Part shown: positions 1 to 12,978 of the stretch, in pieces | Numbering within the stretch: position 1 is the stretch's first letter | Layout of the letters: every line of letters starts with the position of its first letter | DNA from: Halocaridina rubra | Lineage: Eukaryota > Arthropoda > Malacostraca > Decapoda > Atyidae | Length of the DNA: 64,000 nt | NCBI GenBank assembly: GCA_037179515.1 | Contig: JAXCGZ010017003.1 | Coordinates: forward strand, 142,501 to 206,500 | Direction: 5' to 3' | Notes under the pieces: model-generated | Told to the model about the DNA's origin: nothing | The model's database searches: none | Seen by the model: only the letters and a program-made list of their open reading frames with translations | Program-made: the position numbers and the translations under genes

Positions 1-1060
1 TGAGGTAAACCGAATCTTACAGGAAAGAGAGGGCTGGGCAGATTACGTATTCATAGGCTTCCAGAAGGCATTTGATACAGTCTCACACAGGAGAATTATT
101 TAGAAGCTACAAGCAATTACGAGAATAGGTGGAAATGTCTTGGAATGTATAAAAACTTACTTAGAAGGATGGGAACAAAGGGTCAGAGTAAAACTCGGTG
201 TCTGTATGGAGCAGGGTTTGTAGTGGAGTTCCACAGGGTTCAGTTTAGGGCCACAGTTGTTCCTTTTATATGTCAATGACCTACCAGAGTCTGTAAATTA
301 ATTCATGAATATGCTTGCAGATGATGCAAAGGTCATGAAGAGAGTAAGAGATGAGACCCATGGTAGAGAAGGAAGACCTAAATAGTCCGCATGAGTGGAC
401 TTCAAGAATTTCAAGAGAGAGAGAATGAGAGAGATCTAGAAGTAAACATACCAGCAAATTTTTTTCCAGAAATGCATATAAATTGCATATTAAGGCCACT
501 ATATGCTTTATTAACAAGTGTAACGGTAGCCTTCAGGCACATGGACAAGGAAATGTTCTGAAATATTTATGTAACCTATGTGAGGCCAAAGCTTGAATAT
601 GCATCCCCCTTTTTTAATCCACATTTGAAAAAGCACATAGTTAAGCTGGAAAAAGTTCAAAGACATGCCATGAAATTGGTGCCAGAAATACGCAATCTCA
701 GTTATGATGAGAGGCTGAGGGAATTAGACTTACTATCACTCGAAGCAAGAAGAATGGGGGATATGGTGATGGTTTCTAAATTCCTTTATGGTTATGACAG
801 AGTGAATAGGGATCAATATTTTGATCATAGTTTGAAGATTCATAAGAAAGCTTCTTTGCAGGAAGTAAGGAAGTACATTTTTTTGTGTAAGAGTAGTTGA
901 TGATTGGAATTCACTAAGCGAGGAGGTAGTTAATGCTAACTTAATTCATACTTTTAATGACAAGTATGATAAGTATCGCTAAGTACAAAAATTAAATCGA
1001 CCAGGATACGGGGAGTTACGAGCATGGTGATCTTTCCCGTAAGCACAATTAGGTAATTAC
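1..1060 (+). mobile_element. CR1-like LINE (family CR1-A), 3' part, degraded
   Basis: The window opens inside the RT domain: the translation over about 1-300 matches the RT of the better CR1-A copies elsewhere in the window (motifs like FQKAFDTV and NMLADDAKV, where the YxDD box reads LADD). Stops and frameshifts interrupt it. The post-RT C-terminal domain is readable at 580-900 (RPKLEYASPFFNPHLKKH, then a KLEKVQRHAMKLVPEIRNLS block typical of the CR1/L2/Rex1 group). The 3' end at about 1042-1058 carries one copy of the family tail unit, roughly AATTAGGTAATTAC. The element continues left of the window. It is dead: the RT is broken by several in-frame stops. Confidence 0.85.
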
Positions 1061-1369
1061 CGAAAATATTTTTTTTTCCTCTGACTACAGCTCCCTCTGC
1101 AAGAAGCAAAAGTTGGAAAGCAAATTGCAATATTTAAATCTTTCTTGTGGACAACATAAAAAACTCCTCTAAAGAGAATGTTGAAGAAATTTGCTTTTAT
1201 TTATTTTTAACATAGGTGAAAGAAAATATGACCTTGGTGGAAGGTAACCAATTAAATTTCTTCGATATCTCTCTGCAAACAAAAGATTTTTTTTTTTTTC
1301 AGCAGCTGGACTAAGAAATGTTTAGAATTTACCTGCCTTACTTGTATCATAAACTAATATAGCGCCCTT
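1061..1369. other. AT-rich spacer, nothing recognised
   Basis: No ORF of note, no RNA-like structure and no similarity to other parts of the window that I can see. It has short poly-T runs near 1069-1078 and 1289-1301. Confidence 0.5.
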
Positions 1370-1727
1370 CTAAAATCCACATTTCAAATAACTTTAACAT
1401 GCTGAAGAAAGTTGAAAGACCTGGTACAAAGCTGAAAAAAAAAAAACTCTTGAGCAAGATGAACGGCTTGAGGAATTTAATTTGCCACCACTTCAAGTCC
1501 AGAAGATTAAGGTGGAATATGGAATATCTTTTTAATTTTTCAAGGTTTTATAACCAGAAGTCGGTATGGGGAGTTAAAAGCAGAAAGTTCTTACCAGTAA
1601 ACAAAGCGGTAATTTCCAAGAGAGAATTCACTTTCCACCCAACTAATATGGAGGTGAGAAACAGCAGCCAGTATAGGAGAATATCGTTATGCCAACCACA
1701 TAAGTACGCTAAGTATCGATGGAAGTA
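1370..1727 (+). mobile_element. Very old CR1-A LINE 3' fragment
   Basis: At DNA level this aligns, with many changes, to the C-terminal domain of CR1-A. The stretch around 1372-1440 corresponds to the block coding for NPHLKKHIAKLEKVQRH, 1460-1550 to the YDERLRELDLPSLEARR block, and the end near 1700-1725 to the GATAAGTATCRCTAAG segment just before the 3' UTR. A 109-codon open stretch over 1399-1728 is an accident of decay: its protein does not match the family frame. This is more diverged than the copy at 1-1060, so an older insertion. Confidence 0.6.
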
Positions 1728-2576
<849 letters not shown>

Positions 2577-3670
2577 ATGCCCTTTGCCGACCCTCCTGCT
2601 CTCCCTCCCAGAGGGGGAATGAAATTTGACCACCTCCCTCAAGAGGGGTGGACGATTGTGGGAAAGAAAAGGAGGCAAAGGATGGCCTCTGGCAGCAGCC
2701 AGGAGAGCATTGCTGCCCCAGTTCCTCCCAGCCCCGAAGCCCTCCGCCGTTAGAGAGCCCATCTCTAAATTCAAAGTCCAGGCCCCTTCCACCACAGAGG
2801 CCTACAAGCTCCTAAGACAGTTGGAAGACCAGCTCACTGAGTTTGGCTGTACTATCAAGTCAAATGTACAGGGTGAATTCATCATCCAACCATCCTCCTC
2901 AGAAGCTGCAGAGAAGATCCGTGATCTGAACTCGCCCCTCCTAGCAGAAATGACCCCTGCTCAAAAAGTAAGGAAATTCATCCTCGTCGGTTTCCCTGCT
3001 GCTTGGTCGGTTGACCTGCTGACCAAGCAGACATACATAACCGATGCCTCATGCTGCTCCTCCAGAACTGAAAGGCAAACCATCCCCTCCAAGCAAGTCG
3101 TGATCCACATCTGTGGTCTACCCCTGCCAAAGTGAACCTTGGCATCTTGGGTAAATTCAAGCTCAGAGAATATACCCCTGAACCCTGAGATGTTTTTGCT
3201 GCAAACAATTTGGAGACCATCGGAACACCTGTCACTTCCCAGTGAGATGTGCAATCTGAAGTGGACGACATGCCACCAACCATTACCTTACTAAGTATAA
3301 GGCCAAGGAAGAGACCGTGGCCAAGTGCCCAAACTGCCGGGGGCACCATCACGCATTGAATAACTGCTGTCCCGAGAGGCTGAGGAGGATTCCTCAGAGA
3401 CTCCCTTCCTCTGTTCCTGCCATCAACCACACTACCTCTACCTCCACTCCTTCTCCTCCTCCCACTTCCAATCCCTGGCATAGGTCCCTTTCGGCTCGAC
3501 TCAGACCCAACCCCCTACCGATAAACTCTCACACAACACTAACCCAGCCCCTGACACACAGACTACACCTCGTAATGCTCCCACCCCTACATCAACTCCA
3601 ACTACCTCCTCATACAACAGCCACGCTCCCATCATATCCCCATACAACACCCCCACCAACATTTCCACTT
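2577..3670 (+). pseudogene. LINE ORF1 (gag-like, zinc-knuckle) relic
   Basis: ORF1 protein of an I/Jockey-type LINE, a nucleic-acid chaperone that coats the element RNA. I take the start as ATG 2577, because it opens MPFADPPALPPRGGMKF and soon gives GWTIVGKKRR, a common N-terminal motif of such proteins; the frame stops at about 2754. The reading continues in another frame (PISKFKVQAPSTTEAYKLL), then a third frame at about 3187-3400 gives a Cys/His-rich knuckle region (RCFCCKQFGDHRNTC and CPNCRGHHHALNNCCPER), interrupted by one stop. The end is Pro/Thr/Ser-rich, as usual after the knuckles. At least two frameshifts and a nonsense codon make it a pseudogene. No endonuclease or RT follows, so the element is truncated or an ORF1-only derivative. 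Confidence 0.7.
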
Positions 3671-4259
3671 CATGTAACACTCATTTATGATAAACATTGT
3701 CTTTGTAACAAAATGTATAGTTTTCTTTTGTCTTAGATTTTCTTTTCTTTTATGTTATGATGAGTAAGCCCGCCATTGTACTCTTCAATAAAATTTCGTG
3801 CAGCATGGTCAATATGTAAAGAAGACAGAATAATGTTTAGAACCAAGGAATATTAATAATCATATAATCTTGAAAATTAGATAGACCCCAAATAGGGTGA
3901 GCAAATAAAAATTTCATGAGTAAGATATTGTGCCTGAATAGTAATAAGTATTAAGTATTATATGTAAATAAAGGACCTTTTCTCTTTTTGTATTGTATTG
4001 TAAAGTTAAATTTTCATTTTTATAAATTATACAAATATCAATTTTTCTGCTGCCAAAATGTTAATAGTTTTATTCTTTGGGTTGCAGGGTTTTTGAATTA
4101 TGTTCTGGCTTATATTAATAAATTTGTAAAGGGTCCAAAGCTGTCTCTAAAGCCACCCTCTACAAAAAGTGGTTACCCCCGGAGTGACCCACCATGAAAA
4201 CCAGAGCCAACTTCTCAAGAAATTTTGGTAAAGAAGAGACTTAAGCCATGCTTGATTCT
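3671..4259. other. AT-rich spacer or LINE 3' UTR, no gene
   Basis: It follows the ORF1 relic and has an AATAAA at about 3788, which could be the 3' UTR of an ORF1-only LINE. The remainder (to 4259) holds no recognisable coding or RNA feature. A short ORF at 3988-4197 has no domain I recognise. Confidence 0.4.
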
Positions 4260-4289
4260 GGAGACGAAAATTCAGGAATGGGCCACTCC

Positions 4290-4990
4290 ATAGCAATATA
4301 GCCTCCTGTCTTCATGGAGACTTCAGTTCCTGGATGGTTTTCCATCATTAATGCACAATATCACTTAAAAAAGTCACCGTGGATGTTACCAAATTCTACA
4401 GCGTCATTGCAGCATTGCCAGCCGAGGTGGTCTCAAGATTACCCAACATTGTGATTGACCAAGTGCAGTCTGATTACAAGACACTTAAGGAAACGGTTAT
4501 CAGTATATTTGAGAAAACAAAACCAGAATTATTAGATAGGTTAATGAAGACAACTAATATATCAGGTAGGCCCTCTGTTTATTTACAAGAGATGAATACC
4601 ACAGCATCTAGAATAGAGGTTACTGACGATATAATACGTAATAAATTCCTTCAAGCATTGCCTCCAACTATTTCAGCTGTGATAGCCTCTCAAAAAGAAT
4701 TAAATTTGTCACAGTTAGGCAAATTGGCTGATGAGTTGTTGCCATATTTTAGTAAATCTTCTGTAATGGCTGTACAGCAACCAAATCCTGTACAACAAAG
4801 TGTTCCAAATAAGGGTAAAACAGATTACAATTCCATTCACATTGATGTATGCCCATTTAGTAAGGACCAGCGCCCATAAGTGTGAGGGCACATATTTATT
4901 TCGCAGATCGTGCTAAAACTTGTAAACCATGGTGTAAATGGCAGGAAAAAGCAAATTGTGAAATGCTACCTAATTCCAGACCGCCAAGCC
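4290..4990 (+). pseudogene. Gypsy gag relic
   Basis: Capsid-type gag. A frameshifted lead-in (about 4320-4380) encodes GWFSIINAQYHLKK, then an open frame at 4379-4879 continues with KFYSVIAALPAEVVSR and a long helical region ending near YFSKSS. After a stop, about 4885-4960 encodes FADRAKTCKPWCKW, which resembles the Cys-containing tail after capsid in these elements. No zinc knuckle is readable. It has a premature stop and frameshifts. Confidence 0.7.
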
Positions 4991-5079
4991 CTTTTTCGGA
5001 AAACTAGAGGGGCGGGTCTCCAATTTTGCTCCAGCAGACCCGCTACTTTTAGAAGTTGCTGCTCAACTTGGAGTTACAA

Positions 5080-5468
5080 AGTTTAACTTTATAACTGATA
5101 CTGGTGCTAGCGTGTCAATAATTCCCTTTAAATATGTAAATGGCATTGTAATAGAACCCTCACCTATTTCAATATCTTCTTGCACAGGGGAAGGTATAAA
5201 ATGTCATGGTCAAGCAAGACTAGAAATTCAAACTCCTTGCTTAAGGTGTTCATTCATGTGGACTTTTATTATTGCTGATACATTACATCCTTTGCTTGGT
5301 TTTGATTTTCTTGAAAATTTTGGTCTTTCCATTGATCATAAAATGAGACTAATTATTGACAGTACTACAGAAAGAAAAGTAAATGTCCCTTTGTCTCGAT
5401 CATCTGTTAATGTAGTTATTAATGAAGTCCAGATTCCTCCAAGTAATGAAATATTGCTGAATAAGTAA
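5080..5468 (+). pseudogene. Gypsy aspartic protease relic
   Basis: Retropepsin-type protease that would cut the polyprotein. The active-site motif DTGAS is intact at 5097-5111 (context FITDTGASVSIIP), followed by a flap region and the HPLLGFDFL segment, which matches the conserved ILG-D-L motif near the C-terminus of retropepsins. The frame stays open to 5468, so this is the best preserved domain of the element. Confidence 0.8.
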
Positions 5469-5574
5469 CCATATATTACCTCTCCTCATGATAATAAAGA
5501 TGCAGTCTATTGTGGAGTGTATCATAGAATAGAAACAGGTAGTAACCCTCCTGTATTTGTAAAGACAGGTCAGG

Positions 5575-6140
5575 TAAGTGGAGAAAATTTAAGGCTGCTC
5601 AAGAGGGATTCCGTGCACTCCAAAGCTCGGGCATCTTTCTCCCATCTGAAAGTGAGTGGAGTTCTCCGTTACACCTAGTCTCTTAGAGTAATGGTGAATA
5701 CCGTCCATGTGGTGATTATAGAGCACTAAACTCCATTACGAAAATAGACCGATACTCTATTCCCAATATTAATTCTTTTTCATCTAAACTTGCAAATAAA
5801 ATTTGTTTATTAAAGATTGACTTAACTTCGGCCTATCATCAGATTAGGGTAAACCGGATGATGTCCCGAAAATAGCTATAACTACCCCTTTTGGTTTATT
5901 TGAGTTTCATTATATGCCCTTTGGCCTCCGTAATGCAGCCACAACTTTTCAAAGAGTAATGGACAAGATATTCTCGAATGTAACGTGCGTATTTATATAT
6001 TTGGATGATATATTGGTATTTTCAGATAATGAAAAAGCCCATTTAAAGGATCTTGAAATAGTATTTGATATCCTTAATAAGTACAATCTTAAAGTTCCTC
6101 TTTATCTCAACATGGCATCTAAAAAGAAATTTTCTTCTTG
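5575..6140 (+). pseudogene. Gypsy reverse transcriptase relic
   Basis: RT palm and fingers of the 17.6 type. Readable blocks are SEWSSPLHLV (about 5650), YRPCGDYRALNSITK (about 5700), LLKIDLTSAYHQIRV (about 5810), PFGLFEFHYMPFGLRNAAT (from about 5886) and the catalytic box YLDDIL with the two Asp codons at 6004-6009. Frameshifts occur between about 5690 and 5860. The domain stops after NKYNLKV, before the RT connection, and nothing downstream continues it. Confidence 0.8.
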
Positions 6141-6480
6141 ATTGAAACTAATAATCCTGAGTAGAGCACCTATGTTCACTCTTATCATACAAATCCAAAC
6201 AATCCCACCTGTGGGCCAACCAAGGCTCGGCCACCCACATGGATGAATATCGATCACACATCCTGAAAACTGTGAATGCGTTTAGGCTTTTAAGATTTCC
6301 TAATTTAGTAAAATCCAGCTATTAACTACTCCTACACTAGAAATACAATTCTTTACATCCAGAAATAAGATATAAGAGGAGGAAAAACAAAACCTGGAAA
6401 AACAATAAACCTGAAGAAGAGAGGAACTGGAGAAGAATATTGCTAACAAGGGGATAGTATAAAAAAAAAAGTTGGGTGAT
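6141..6480. other. Spacer with a tiny minus-strand CR1-A 3' scrap
   Basis: About 6315-6365 resembles the complement of the CR1-A 3' coding end (compare 34060-34105). About 6195-6260 resembles 15960-16040 (shared ATCTCACCTGTG-like text), a repeat I cannot name. Otherwise nothing is seen. Confidence 0.4.
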
Positions 6481-6691
6481 AGGTAAACTAAATTAAATAA
6501 ATGTCAGTGTCTTGCTATCTTCTGAAAGAGATAAATTAGCAGAAGGAACACAAAAAAGAAAAAATAATATTGAACACTTCACAAGGAATATCCAAGAGCT
6601 GAATATAAACCAGGATAGTATTACAAAACTGTTCTCAGATGAAGTGAACGTAATGCCTCAGATAAGTGGGCGATGGAAAGAGTAGTACTGA
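6481..6691 (+). mobile_element. Old CR1-A LINE, ORF1 part, left of hAT insertion
   Basis: Diverged match to the coiled-coil part of CR1-A ORF1 (compare 19530-19625, where the intact version encodes the SSERDE and QFRKEFQELNMEN text). The copy resumes at 9363 after the hAT element, so the two halves are one older LINE copy. Confidence 0.65.
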
Positions 6692-7620
6692 CAGGGCCGG
6701 CCTAAGCCAATTGGACTCCGTGCTTAAGGCGGCCCTGCGCTAGAGTGTAATCTACTCTAGGCTTGTCAAGTACACACAACAACTCATTGTAATGTAATAT
6801 GTAACCACATTTCTTGTTTTACGGAGAACAGCAGTGATTATATGTTGTTGTTTTTTTTATGAATTTTTGCAAAGTCGGTAGTGTTTATTTGTTTATGTTT
6901 TGAAATTTTTGCTGTACCAGAATTAACTAATATGCTAATCAAAGAACAGCATTAAAATTAATTTCTATGAAAAAAATAAAGACATATTCAAATAAACGTG
7001 TAACAGCTTTTAAGTATTTATAAACCTATAGTATTTTCTTTTAATAGTATCATGTGATTAAATTACTATATACATCTTTATGCACATGCATATCTCTGTT
7101 GTAAAATATATAAGTAGGCCTATATTTACAATTAAGTATTTAAGTTTTACAAAAGGGGTATGAAACAGTGGTAAATTATCCCAAATGGTGTAAATCTATT
7201 AATTTTGGTAATAAATGAGACATGAGAGCCTCAGTTTTCTCGAGTTTACTCCGCATTGTTACAAGACGTGTTCTTTGACATGGTGACTGACCAATTATTC
7301 TAGAGGTCGTCAGATTTAAGTTTGGTTCCATCACATGATGTGCGTTTCTCTTCCGTCGAGTGTAAACACAGATGACTGGCTCTTATAGAGCTCAGTGATC
7401 TTACTACAATCTGATTAATTTTGTATCACAGATCCATAAATGAGGTAAGTTTTAGTGACCAAGATATAAACCACATATCTGAAATATGAAGTCACTGATT
7501 TTTGAAAGATTACTGTAAAGAGCAGGACAATATTCTCATAAAATATCAGGTAAAAGTTGATCATATATTATTAAGTGTGACTGTGACAATAAAGATGAAT
7601 TAATTAATCCATATGCAATG

Positions 7621-8760
7621 ACTTTCTTTGGAACTTTGCATCATATTTACACCCTTTTTGCAACATCTACTAAAAGATGGACTGTGTTTAGATAATATGT
7701 GATTGGCCTGTCTGTAAAACCTCTCTCTGAAATACGATTGAAATGTAGAATGGAAAGTGTCAAAGCTATACTGTACCAATGTGCTGAAGTTTGTAATGCA
7801 CTAGAAGAGTTAGCAAAAAACACTGATGATGTTCAAGTGAAAAGTGATGCTGAATTATTAGTCTGTCAAATGAGAGATAACAAGTTTCTGGCCTCACTAG
7901 TTTTCTGGCACTCCTCACTCTTACAAGTGCGTTATTTGAGTAAGGAACTTCAGAGAGATGCCATGAACGTTCCTACAGGGCTTTCTTCATTCCAAAAGCT
8001 TTGTAACTGATTAAAGACATATGAGAGAAAAGGTTTTTGATGAAGCCTTGATTTAGGCAAGTAAATTTGTCAAAGACCTAGATGCTGAGCCCGTATTCAA
8101 GACTCAGAGTAAGCACTTATGCAAAAAATAAAGAAAATTATTTAATCATGATTTGAACCTTTGCCAGATCAAAGAAAACAAACCTTCAGAGTGGTAGATA
8201 AAGAGCTGCAAACACTTGAGCAACTGTTTGAACAACTGAGAAAGTATCATTTTTTTTTGGGGGGGTGCAATTTTCAGGATCTGTCAAATTACACCATATG
8301 AAAATGTGTAGCAGATCTGGAAGTGGCATTGATGAGGTCAAGCTGGCACAGGAAAAAGATCAACTTAAAACCACAAAACTGCTTGATATAGATGGATACA
8401 TGCTTTGTGGGGAAATGGAGGCACTGAAGTCAATACTCCCATCACAGATTCAAAAACCCATGGAAATGCTTGAATTCATTGCTTGCAACAACATGTCTAC
8501 TGCATTTCCAACCTTATTTATTGATCTTCGAATTTCCATGACAATCCTAGTGACTGTGGCATCAGGAGAAAGGATTTTTTTCCAAGCTGAAACTGATCAA
8601 AACATACTTGAGATCATCAATTCAGCAAGAACGTTTGAACAGTTTGGCAATTTTGTCCATTGAATCTGAAATTAGCGGGACTTTAAACTTAGACAAAATT
8701 CTAAATGACTTTTCAGTGACAAAAGCAAGAAAAATTACTTTCTCTTAATAAGAGACAAGA
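7621..8760 (+). pseudogene. hAT transposase relic, C-terminal half
   Basis: Remnant of a hAT transposase of the Tip100/ZMYM1-like kind. Readable blocks are FFGTLHHIYTLFATSTKRW (from 7621), a TAA stop at 7693, LSVKPLSEIRLKCRMESVKA, then after frameshifts FPTLFIDLRISMTILVTVAS and GER at about 8507-8574, which is the hAT dimerisation region. A one-base slip in the T-run at about 8575-8582 throws the ending out of frame: the familiar LSIESEI text is in the neighbouring frame at about 8650-8672. No N-terminal BED or TTF zinc finger and no first catalytic block is seen, so the gene is both truncated and inactivated. Confidence 0.8.
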
Positions 8761-8849
8761 ATAATATGACTCATTTATAGTTTCTGAAGGCTAAGTGATT
8801 TTTAGAAGTCCAAAAACGATCATTTGTTTCCAACAGTGCACTTAAATTC

Positions 8850-9023
<174 letters not shown>

Positions 9024-9362
9024 TAATATTCCTAATAACTCATTTCATAGTCACTAAAGCAAGTGGTATTGTGGCTATGTACTTGTCAGAGGTGATGTGC
9101 AAATTTTGTTTATTACTTGTAGGCTTACATGTATGCAATTTTACTTTAAAATGTAGCTTGCATCTATTTGGTCTATTACCTCGCATGTTTTTTTAAGCGC
9201 ACATTTTGATTGCTTTCCATTCTACCAAAGATTAATAAAGTCTGCAATAGACTTTGTTTTATATTTTCATGATTCTACAGACCTTGGTGTAAGTTGGTTG
9301 GGAACCTGGGACAGACCAAGATTGTTCCATATTGGGCCCCGCACCTCCTAAGGCCGGCCCTG

Positions 9363-10190
9363 AGTACTGGAAAAAGTGGGTACAGTAGCTTATGGGGAGA
9401 CAGTAATAGAAAAACGATGAGAGAAATTATGATTGAAACAGCAAGTTATATACTCAAGCAAGCAAATAATAAAGAAAAATCAGTGATAATCTCAGTTACA
9501 GCTGAGTCTCAAGACTCAACATAGCAGAGGAAACGCAAACATAATAAGGCTGGAGTTCCAGATCTGATAAGGAAGCTCAGAGTATTTTGTGATTCACATA
9601 GTTTGTATGCATTTACCAATTTGGTAAGAATGTAAAGGAAAAAAGACAAGATTAATTAATGGAACACATGATATGTAAGACATGCAAATATTTTTTAATG
9701 AGGGCAAAAAAATCTAAATGATTCTCAAGAACACTGAAGTCTTGATTCGACCTTATAGAACAAAGGAAGAGATGTAAATATTAAAAACTGAATACAAGAG
9801 GGTAGAAGGCTCAATATAGGAAAGAATAAGGAAGAGGGAGAAATGCTTCAGGGTTCATACAAACATAGGGGTGATAAAGAAAATGTTAGGAAACCAAGGT
9901 ATATTAGTCTCGTTATGGTTACTGTATACAAATACTGATAGGATAGCTGGTAAGACATAGAATGAAAATATAGGATACATAAAGCTAATGCAGGGTAGAA
10001 CCTATTACAGAGAGAAAATAGAATGAAGACATATATTTTGTTATAGTTTTTCAATAGGTTGCAACTTAATGAGGGCTGATAGGACTGGCGAAGGAGTAGG
10101 TGTGCTTGTTTGTGAAAAGTTCCAAATTGAAAATGTAATCATTCCAATTAGAAATGGCTTCAGTGAGTTTATTGTTGTTTGTATATATGT
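9363..10190 (+). mobile_element. Old CR1-A LINE, right half (ORF1 end and endonuclease start)
   Basis: Continues the copy at 6481-6691. It matches, with many changes, 19690-20560 of the better copy: the end of ORF1 (GTAGACCTGATAAGAAAGCT-like text at about 9565), the ORF1/ORF2 border at about 9920-9950 (TATACAAATACTGATAGGAT), and the first part of the endonuclease to about 10180. All frames are closed. Confidence 0.65.
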
Positions 10191-10271
10191 TTCTTCATAA
10201 GGCAGTATAATAGCTGTGATATGATACTTACCAAGTGCAATGGAGTGGTAATATTATACTCCATGTATACT

Positions 10272-11230
10272 ATGCCCCTTTCACTCTGACCGAGCTGTGG
10301 AAAGTGAGCAAGAGCTCCAATAACACAGCCCCAGGTGTGGACAGAATCACATACTCGATGATTCAGAATATGGGTACCCAAGGGGAGCTTGCTCTACTTT
10401 CTTTAATTAACAAGACATATACTCAGAGAGTCAGACCATCTTCATGGAACAGGGCAAATATTCAGCCCATTCTTAAGCCAAAAGATCTGGATAACCCATG
10501 CCCTATCTCCCTCTTAAGCTGCCTGAGCAGACAGCAGAAAAGATGGTGCTTAACAGACTTTGTTGGCAAAAAACACTCTTCCGAGAAAATATGTTTGCCA
10601 ACCAGCTAGGCCTAGGCACCTCAGCATGCATAGTTTCCATGCTATCATTCATCAATGATCGTCGTGGATTCATTGCTTTTCTTGATCTAGAGAAGGCCTT
10701 TGAACTTGCCAATGTACTGGCAATACTCTCTGCTCTGATTGCAAAGCAGTTCAAAGGAAACCTTCTCTCCTTGATCAACCTGAGTCAACAAATCCATAGT
10801 GCTCGAGTCATAGTTCAAGGGCATTATTCCACCCATAAAGTCCATGAAAATGGGACCCCCCCAAGGTGGAATTCTCAGCCCCTTCCTCTTCAACTCACTC
10901 ATGGAGAAAATCATGAACATTGCACTACCACCTGAAGCAAAGATCTTCACTTATGCTGATGACTTTGCCCTCTTCACAAGAGGCGACAGAAATTTAAACA
11001 AAACCCAGTGCTGCTTCACCAAGATTTACAAAGCTTCCATCTCCCTCGGGCTAAAGATAAACACCCTCAAAACCAAGGTGCTCCCCATCTACCAATGGAG
11101 ACCAGCTACTAGACTGGTCAAAGGCAATGACCTGTGGACTGCAGCACCTCTACCTGGGTGTATACTTCAATGGCCGACTAACCTTCAGACTTGAGATACA
11201 ACACTTGCGTAACAAATGTAAACTGCGCCA
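10272..11230 (+). pseudogene. LINE reverse transcriptase relic
   Basis: RT domain of the I/Nimb-like family. Blocks in order: TAPGVDRITYSMIQNMG, ISLLSCLS, NRLCWQKTLFRENMFANQ, FLDLEKAFELANV, a GGILSPFLFNSLMEKI block and the catalytic box YADDFAL with codons at 10952-10963. The reading crosses three frames (10235-10609, 10498-10935, 10844-11194), so at least two frameshifts are fixed. The thumb continues to about 11260. Confidence 0.85.
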
Positions 11231-11246
11231 AATCCCCCTTTGACAT

Positions 11247-12690
11247 TTGTCGGGCCTTTTCGATGGTGCATACTTGAGTCTCCTTAGAACATTCTATGTG
11301 CAAGCCATACGAAGCCTCATGACTTATGCATCTCCCACCTTCTGGCTACTGAAAGACCAACAATGGGATAAGACAGAGGTAATACAAAATAATTCTATGT
11401 GGACCATGCTAGGAGCCCCGATGTGGACTAAGAGAGAAAACCTTCAGCTGGAATCCAACATCATGCCACTTAAACATAAATCTCCACAAAGATTAATCCT
11501 CTCAGTGGCCAAAACCACCGCGGCTCAACGTCCCTGCCTTGCCAGCAACGACTTCCAGCTAGCCCTCGATCACAACCCGGACCTCCCTGCAAGAACCTGG
11601 GCAGCCAAGGGTCTCTTCTGGCCTGCAAGCATTACCAGTCAAGGAAAAAATCCTAACAAAGATCCAGGGCACTCCGCTCCCTGACTATCGATGCCCTCCT
11701 CCATGGGACGACCAGCCGCTCGTTATGAAAATTGAGCTGCCAGACAACCCCAAAAGCTCAGTTAACCCGATTGTCCTTAAAAACACATACAAGGACAAAA
11801 TTCAGATCTGGAACTGGCCAAACTCCCAAATCTTCAACACTTATGGCTCAGTCAATCAAAAAACTGGAGCCTCAGTGGCTGCTTTCACCACCGAACACCA
11901 CGTAGAAACTTGGAGGCTGTCAAACGCCTGCTCCTTGCTCCAAACTGAGCTAGTTGCCGTAGCCAATGCCGTCAGTTTCTTCTCCCAGCAAGGAACTGAC
12001 CATGCCCTTATTCTCTCCGACTCATAAGGCACCCTGCAGGCCATCAAGAAGCCACTCCTCAAAGATAATGTGAGAATTATTACCAGCATTCTTCACCTTT
12101 ACCACAGGGCAGTCAACATTGGAAAAGCCATGACACTTGTTTGGATTCCCACCCATGTCAGCATCTAGGGAAATGAAGAAACCAACCAAGCTGCCAAACA
12201 AGCCTCTCTCCGAGCAGAGATTCAAATATCCCTGCCTCCAGGGACTCTCCAGGTCAAAACCAAAGCTTCCAGGTAACTCCTTAATCTATTACTAGCCAGA
12301 CACAACTTGTGCACTGACACTGGTTCTCCCTCCACCTGGTGGTACAAATCCACCACCAATCTCCAGCGCATCATCCTGCCCATGAACCTCCGCAGAAGCA
12401 GAGCAGTCAACTTGCTCCAACTGAGAATTGGTTATAAGTGCACCTGGCAAATAGTGGAAGACGTCGTTAAGGAGTGCACCTTCTGTCAGGAAGCCTCGCC
12501 GCATCCACTGCTCCACAAGATCCTTGAATGTGAAGTCTTTTCTGAAATTCGACAGAAGACTAGTGAGCCGATAACACCTAGCATGGATCCCAATATCCTT
12601 CATGTTGCTAGCTCCATAATCAGAATAGCAAGAATGAACTTCATGGACAGCCTACTGAACATCATCAGTCAGTACCCTCCTCCTAGATAA
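11247..12690 (+). pseudogene. LINE post-RT region, RNase H and C-terminal zinc motif
   Basis: 11247-11684 encodes the linker after RT (YVQAIRSLMTYASPTFWLL, APMWTKREN), then RNase H from about 11830. The first catalytic position is changed: NTYGSVN replaces the YTDGSVN seen in copy 2, so Asp has become Tyr. Nonsense codons interrupt RNase H at about 12025 (LSDS then stop) and about 12168 (HVSI then stop). The C-terminal zinc motif CTFCQEASPHPLLHKILEC (C-x2-C-x9-H-x4-C) lies at about 12478-12534. This motif and the RNase H place it near the I clade. The ending is ISQYPPPR. Confidence 0.85.
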
Positions 12691-12978
12691 CCAGGGAACA
12701 ACTCATACTCCTTGTCTAGACATGAGCTCAAGAGGTTGAGAACCTGTTTCTCAGCCTCTCAAGCAGGAGCCCAACACTTACTTTTTTTTTTTTTTAAGAG
12801 TGTGACACCGGGACAGGCAGCAACTGCCCTCATCGACAAAGGCCCGGGCACGAGAAAATACCAAGATGAAGGAAAAGAAAAAGGTTAAGGGCAAGGCAGA
12901 GATGAGGTAATGTCACACAAAGGAAAACGACAGACAGAAAAAACAGTCAAAGTTAAGAGGACCCAGAGATATTGAGGA

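Larger units (their letters stand above)
4260..6140 (+). mobile_element. Ty3/gypsy retrotransposon relic (gag-PR-RT)
   Basis: Three consecutive domains in usual Ty3/gypsy order (gag, aspartic protease, RT) on the plus strand, each broken from the next by stops or frameshifts. The gag and RT wording is of the 17.6/CsRn1-like arthropod type. No RNase H, integrase or LTR is seen: after 6140 the sequence changes to unrelated DNA, so the 3' half is gone. Confidence 0.8.
10269..12779 (+). mobile_element. I/Nimb-like LINE copy 1, 5'-truncated
   Basis: Non-LTR retrotransposon with RT, RNase H and a C-terminal zinc motif, the layout of the I clade and relatives. It starts abruptly before the RT domain, at text matching copy 2 (44340-44380, minus strand), so about 1.3 kb of 5' sequence (endonuclease and linker) is missing. 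It ends against the poly-T of the next, oppositely oriented LINE. Several stops and frameshifts make it inactive. Confidence 0.85.

Noticed and set aside
2961..3481. Minus-strand ORFs opposite LINE ORF1
   Set aside because: The plus strand carries the zinc-knuckle text; the minus frames have no recognisable domain.
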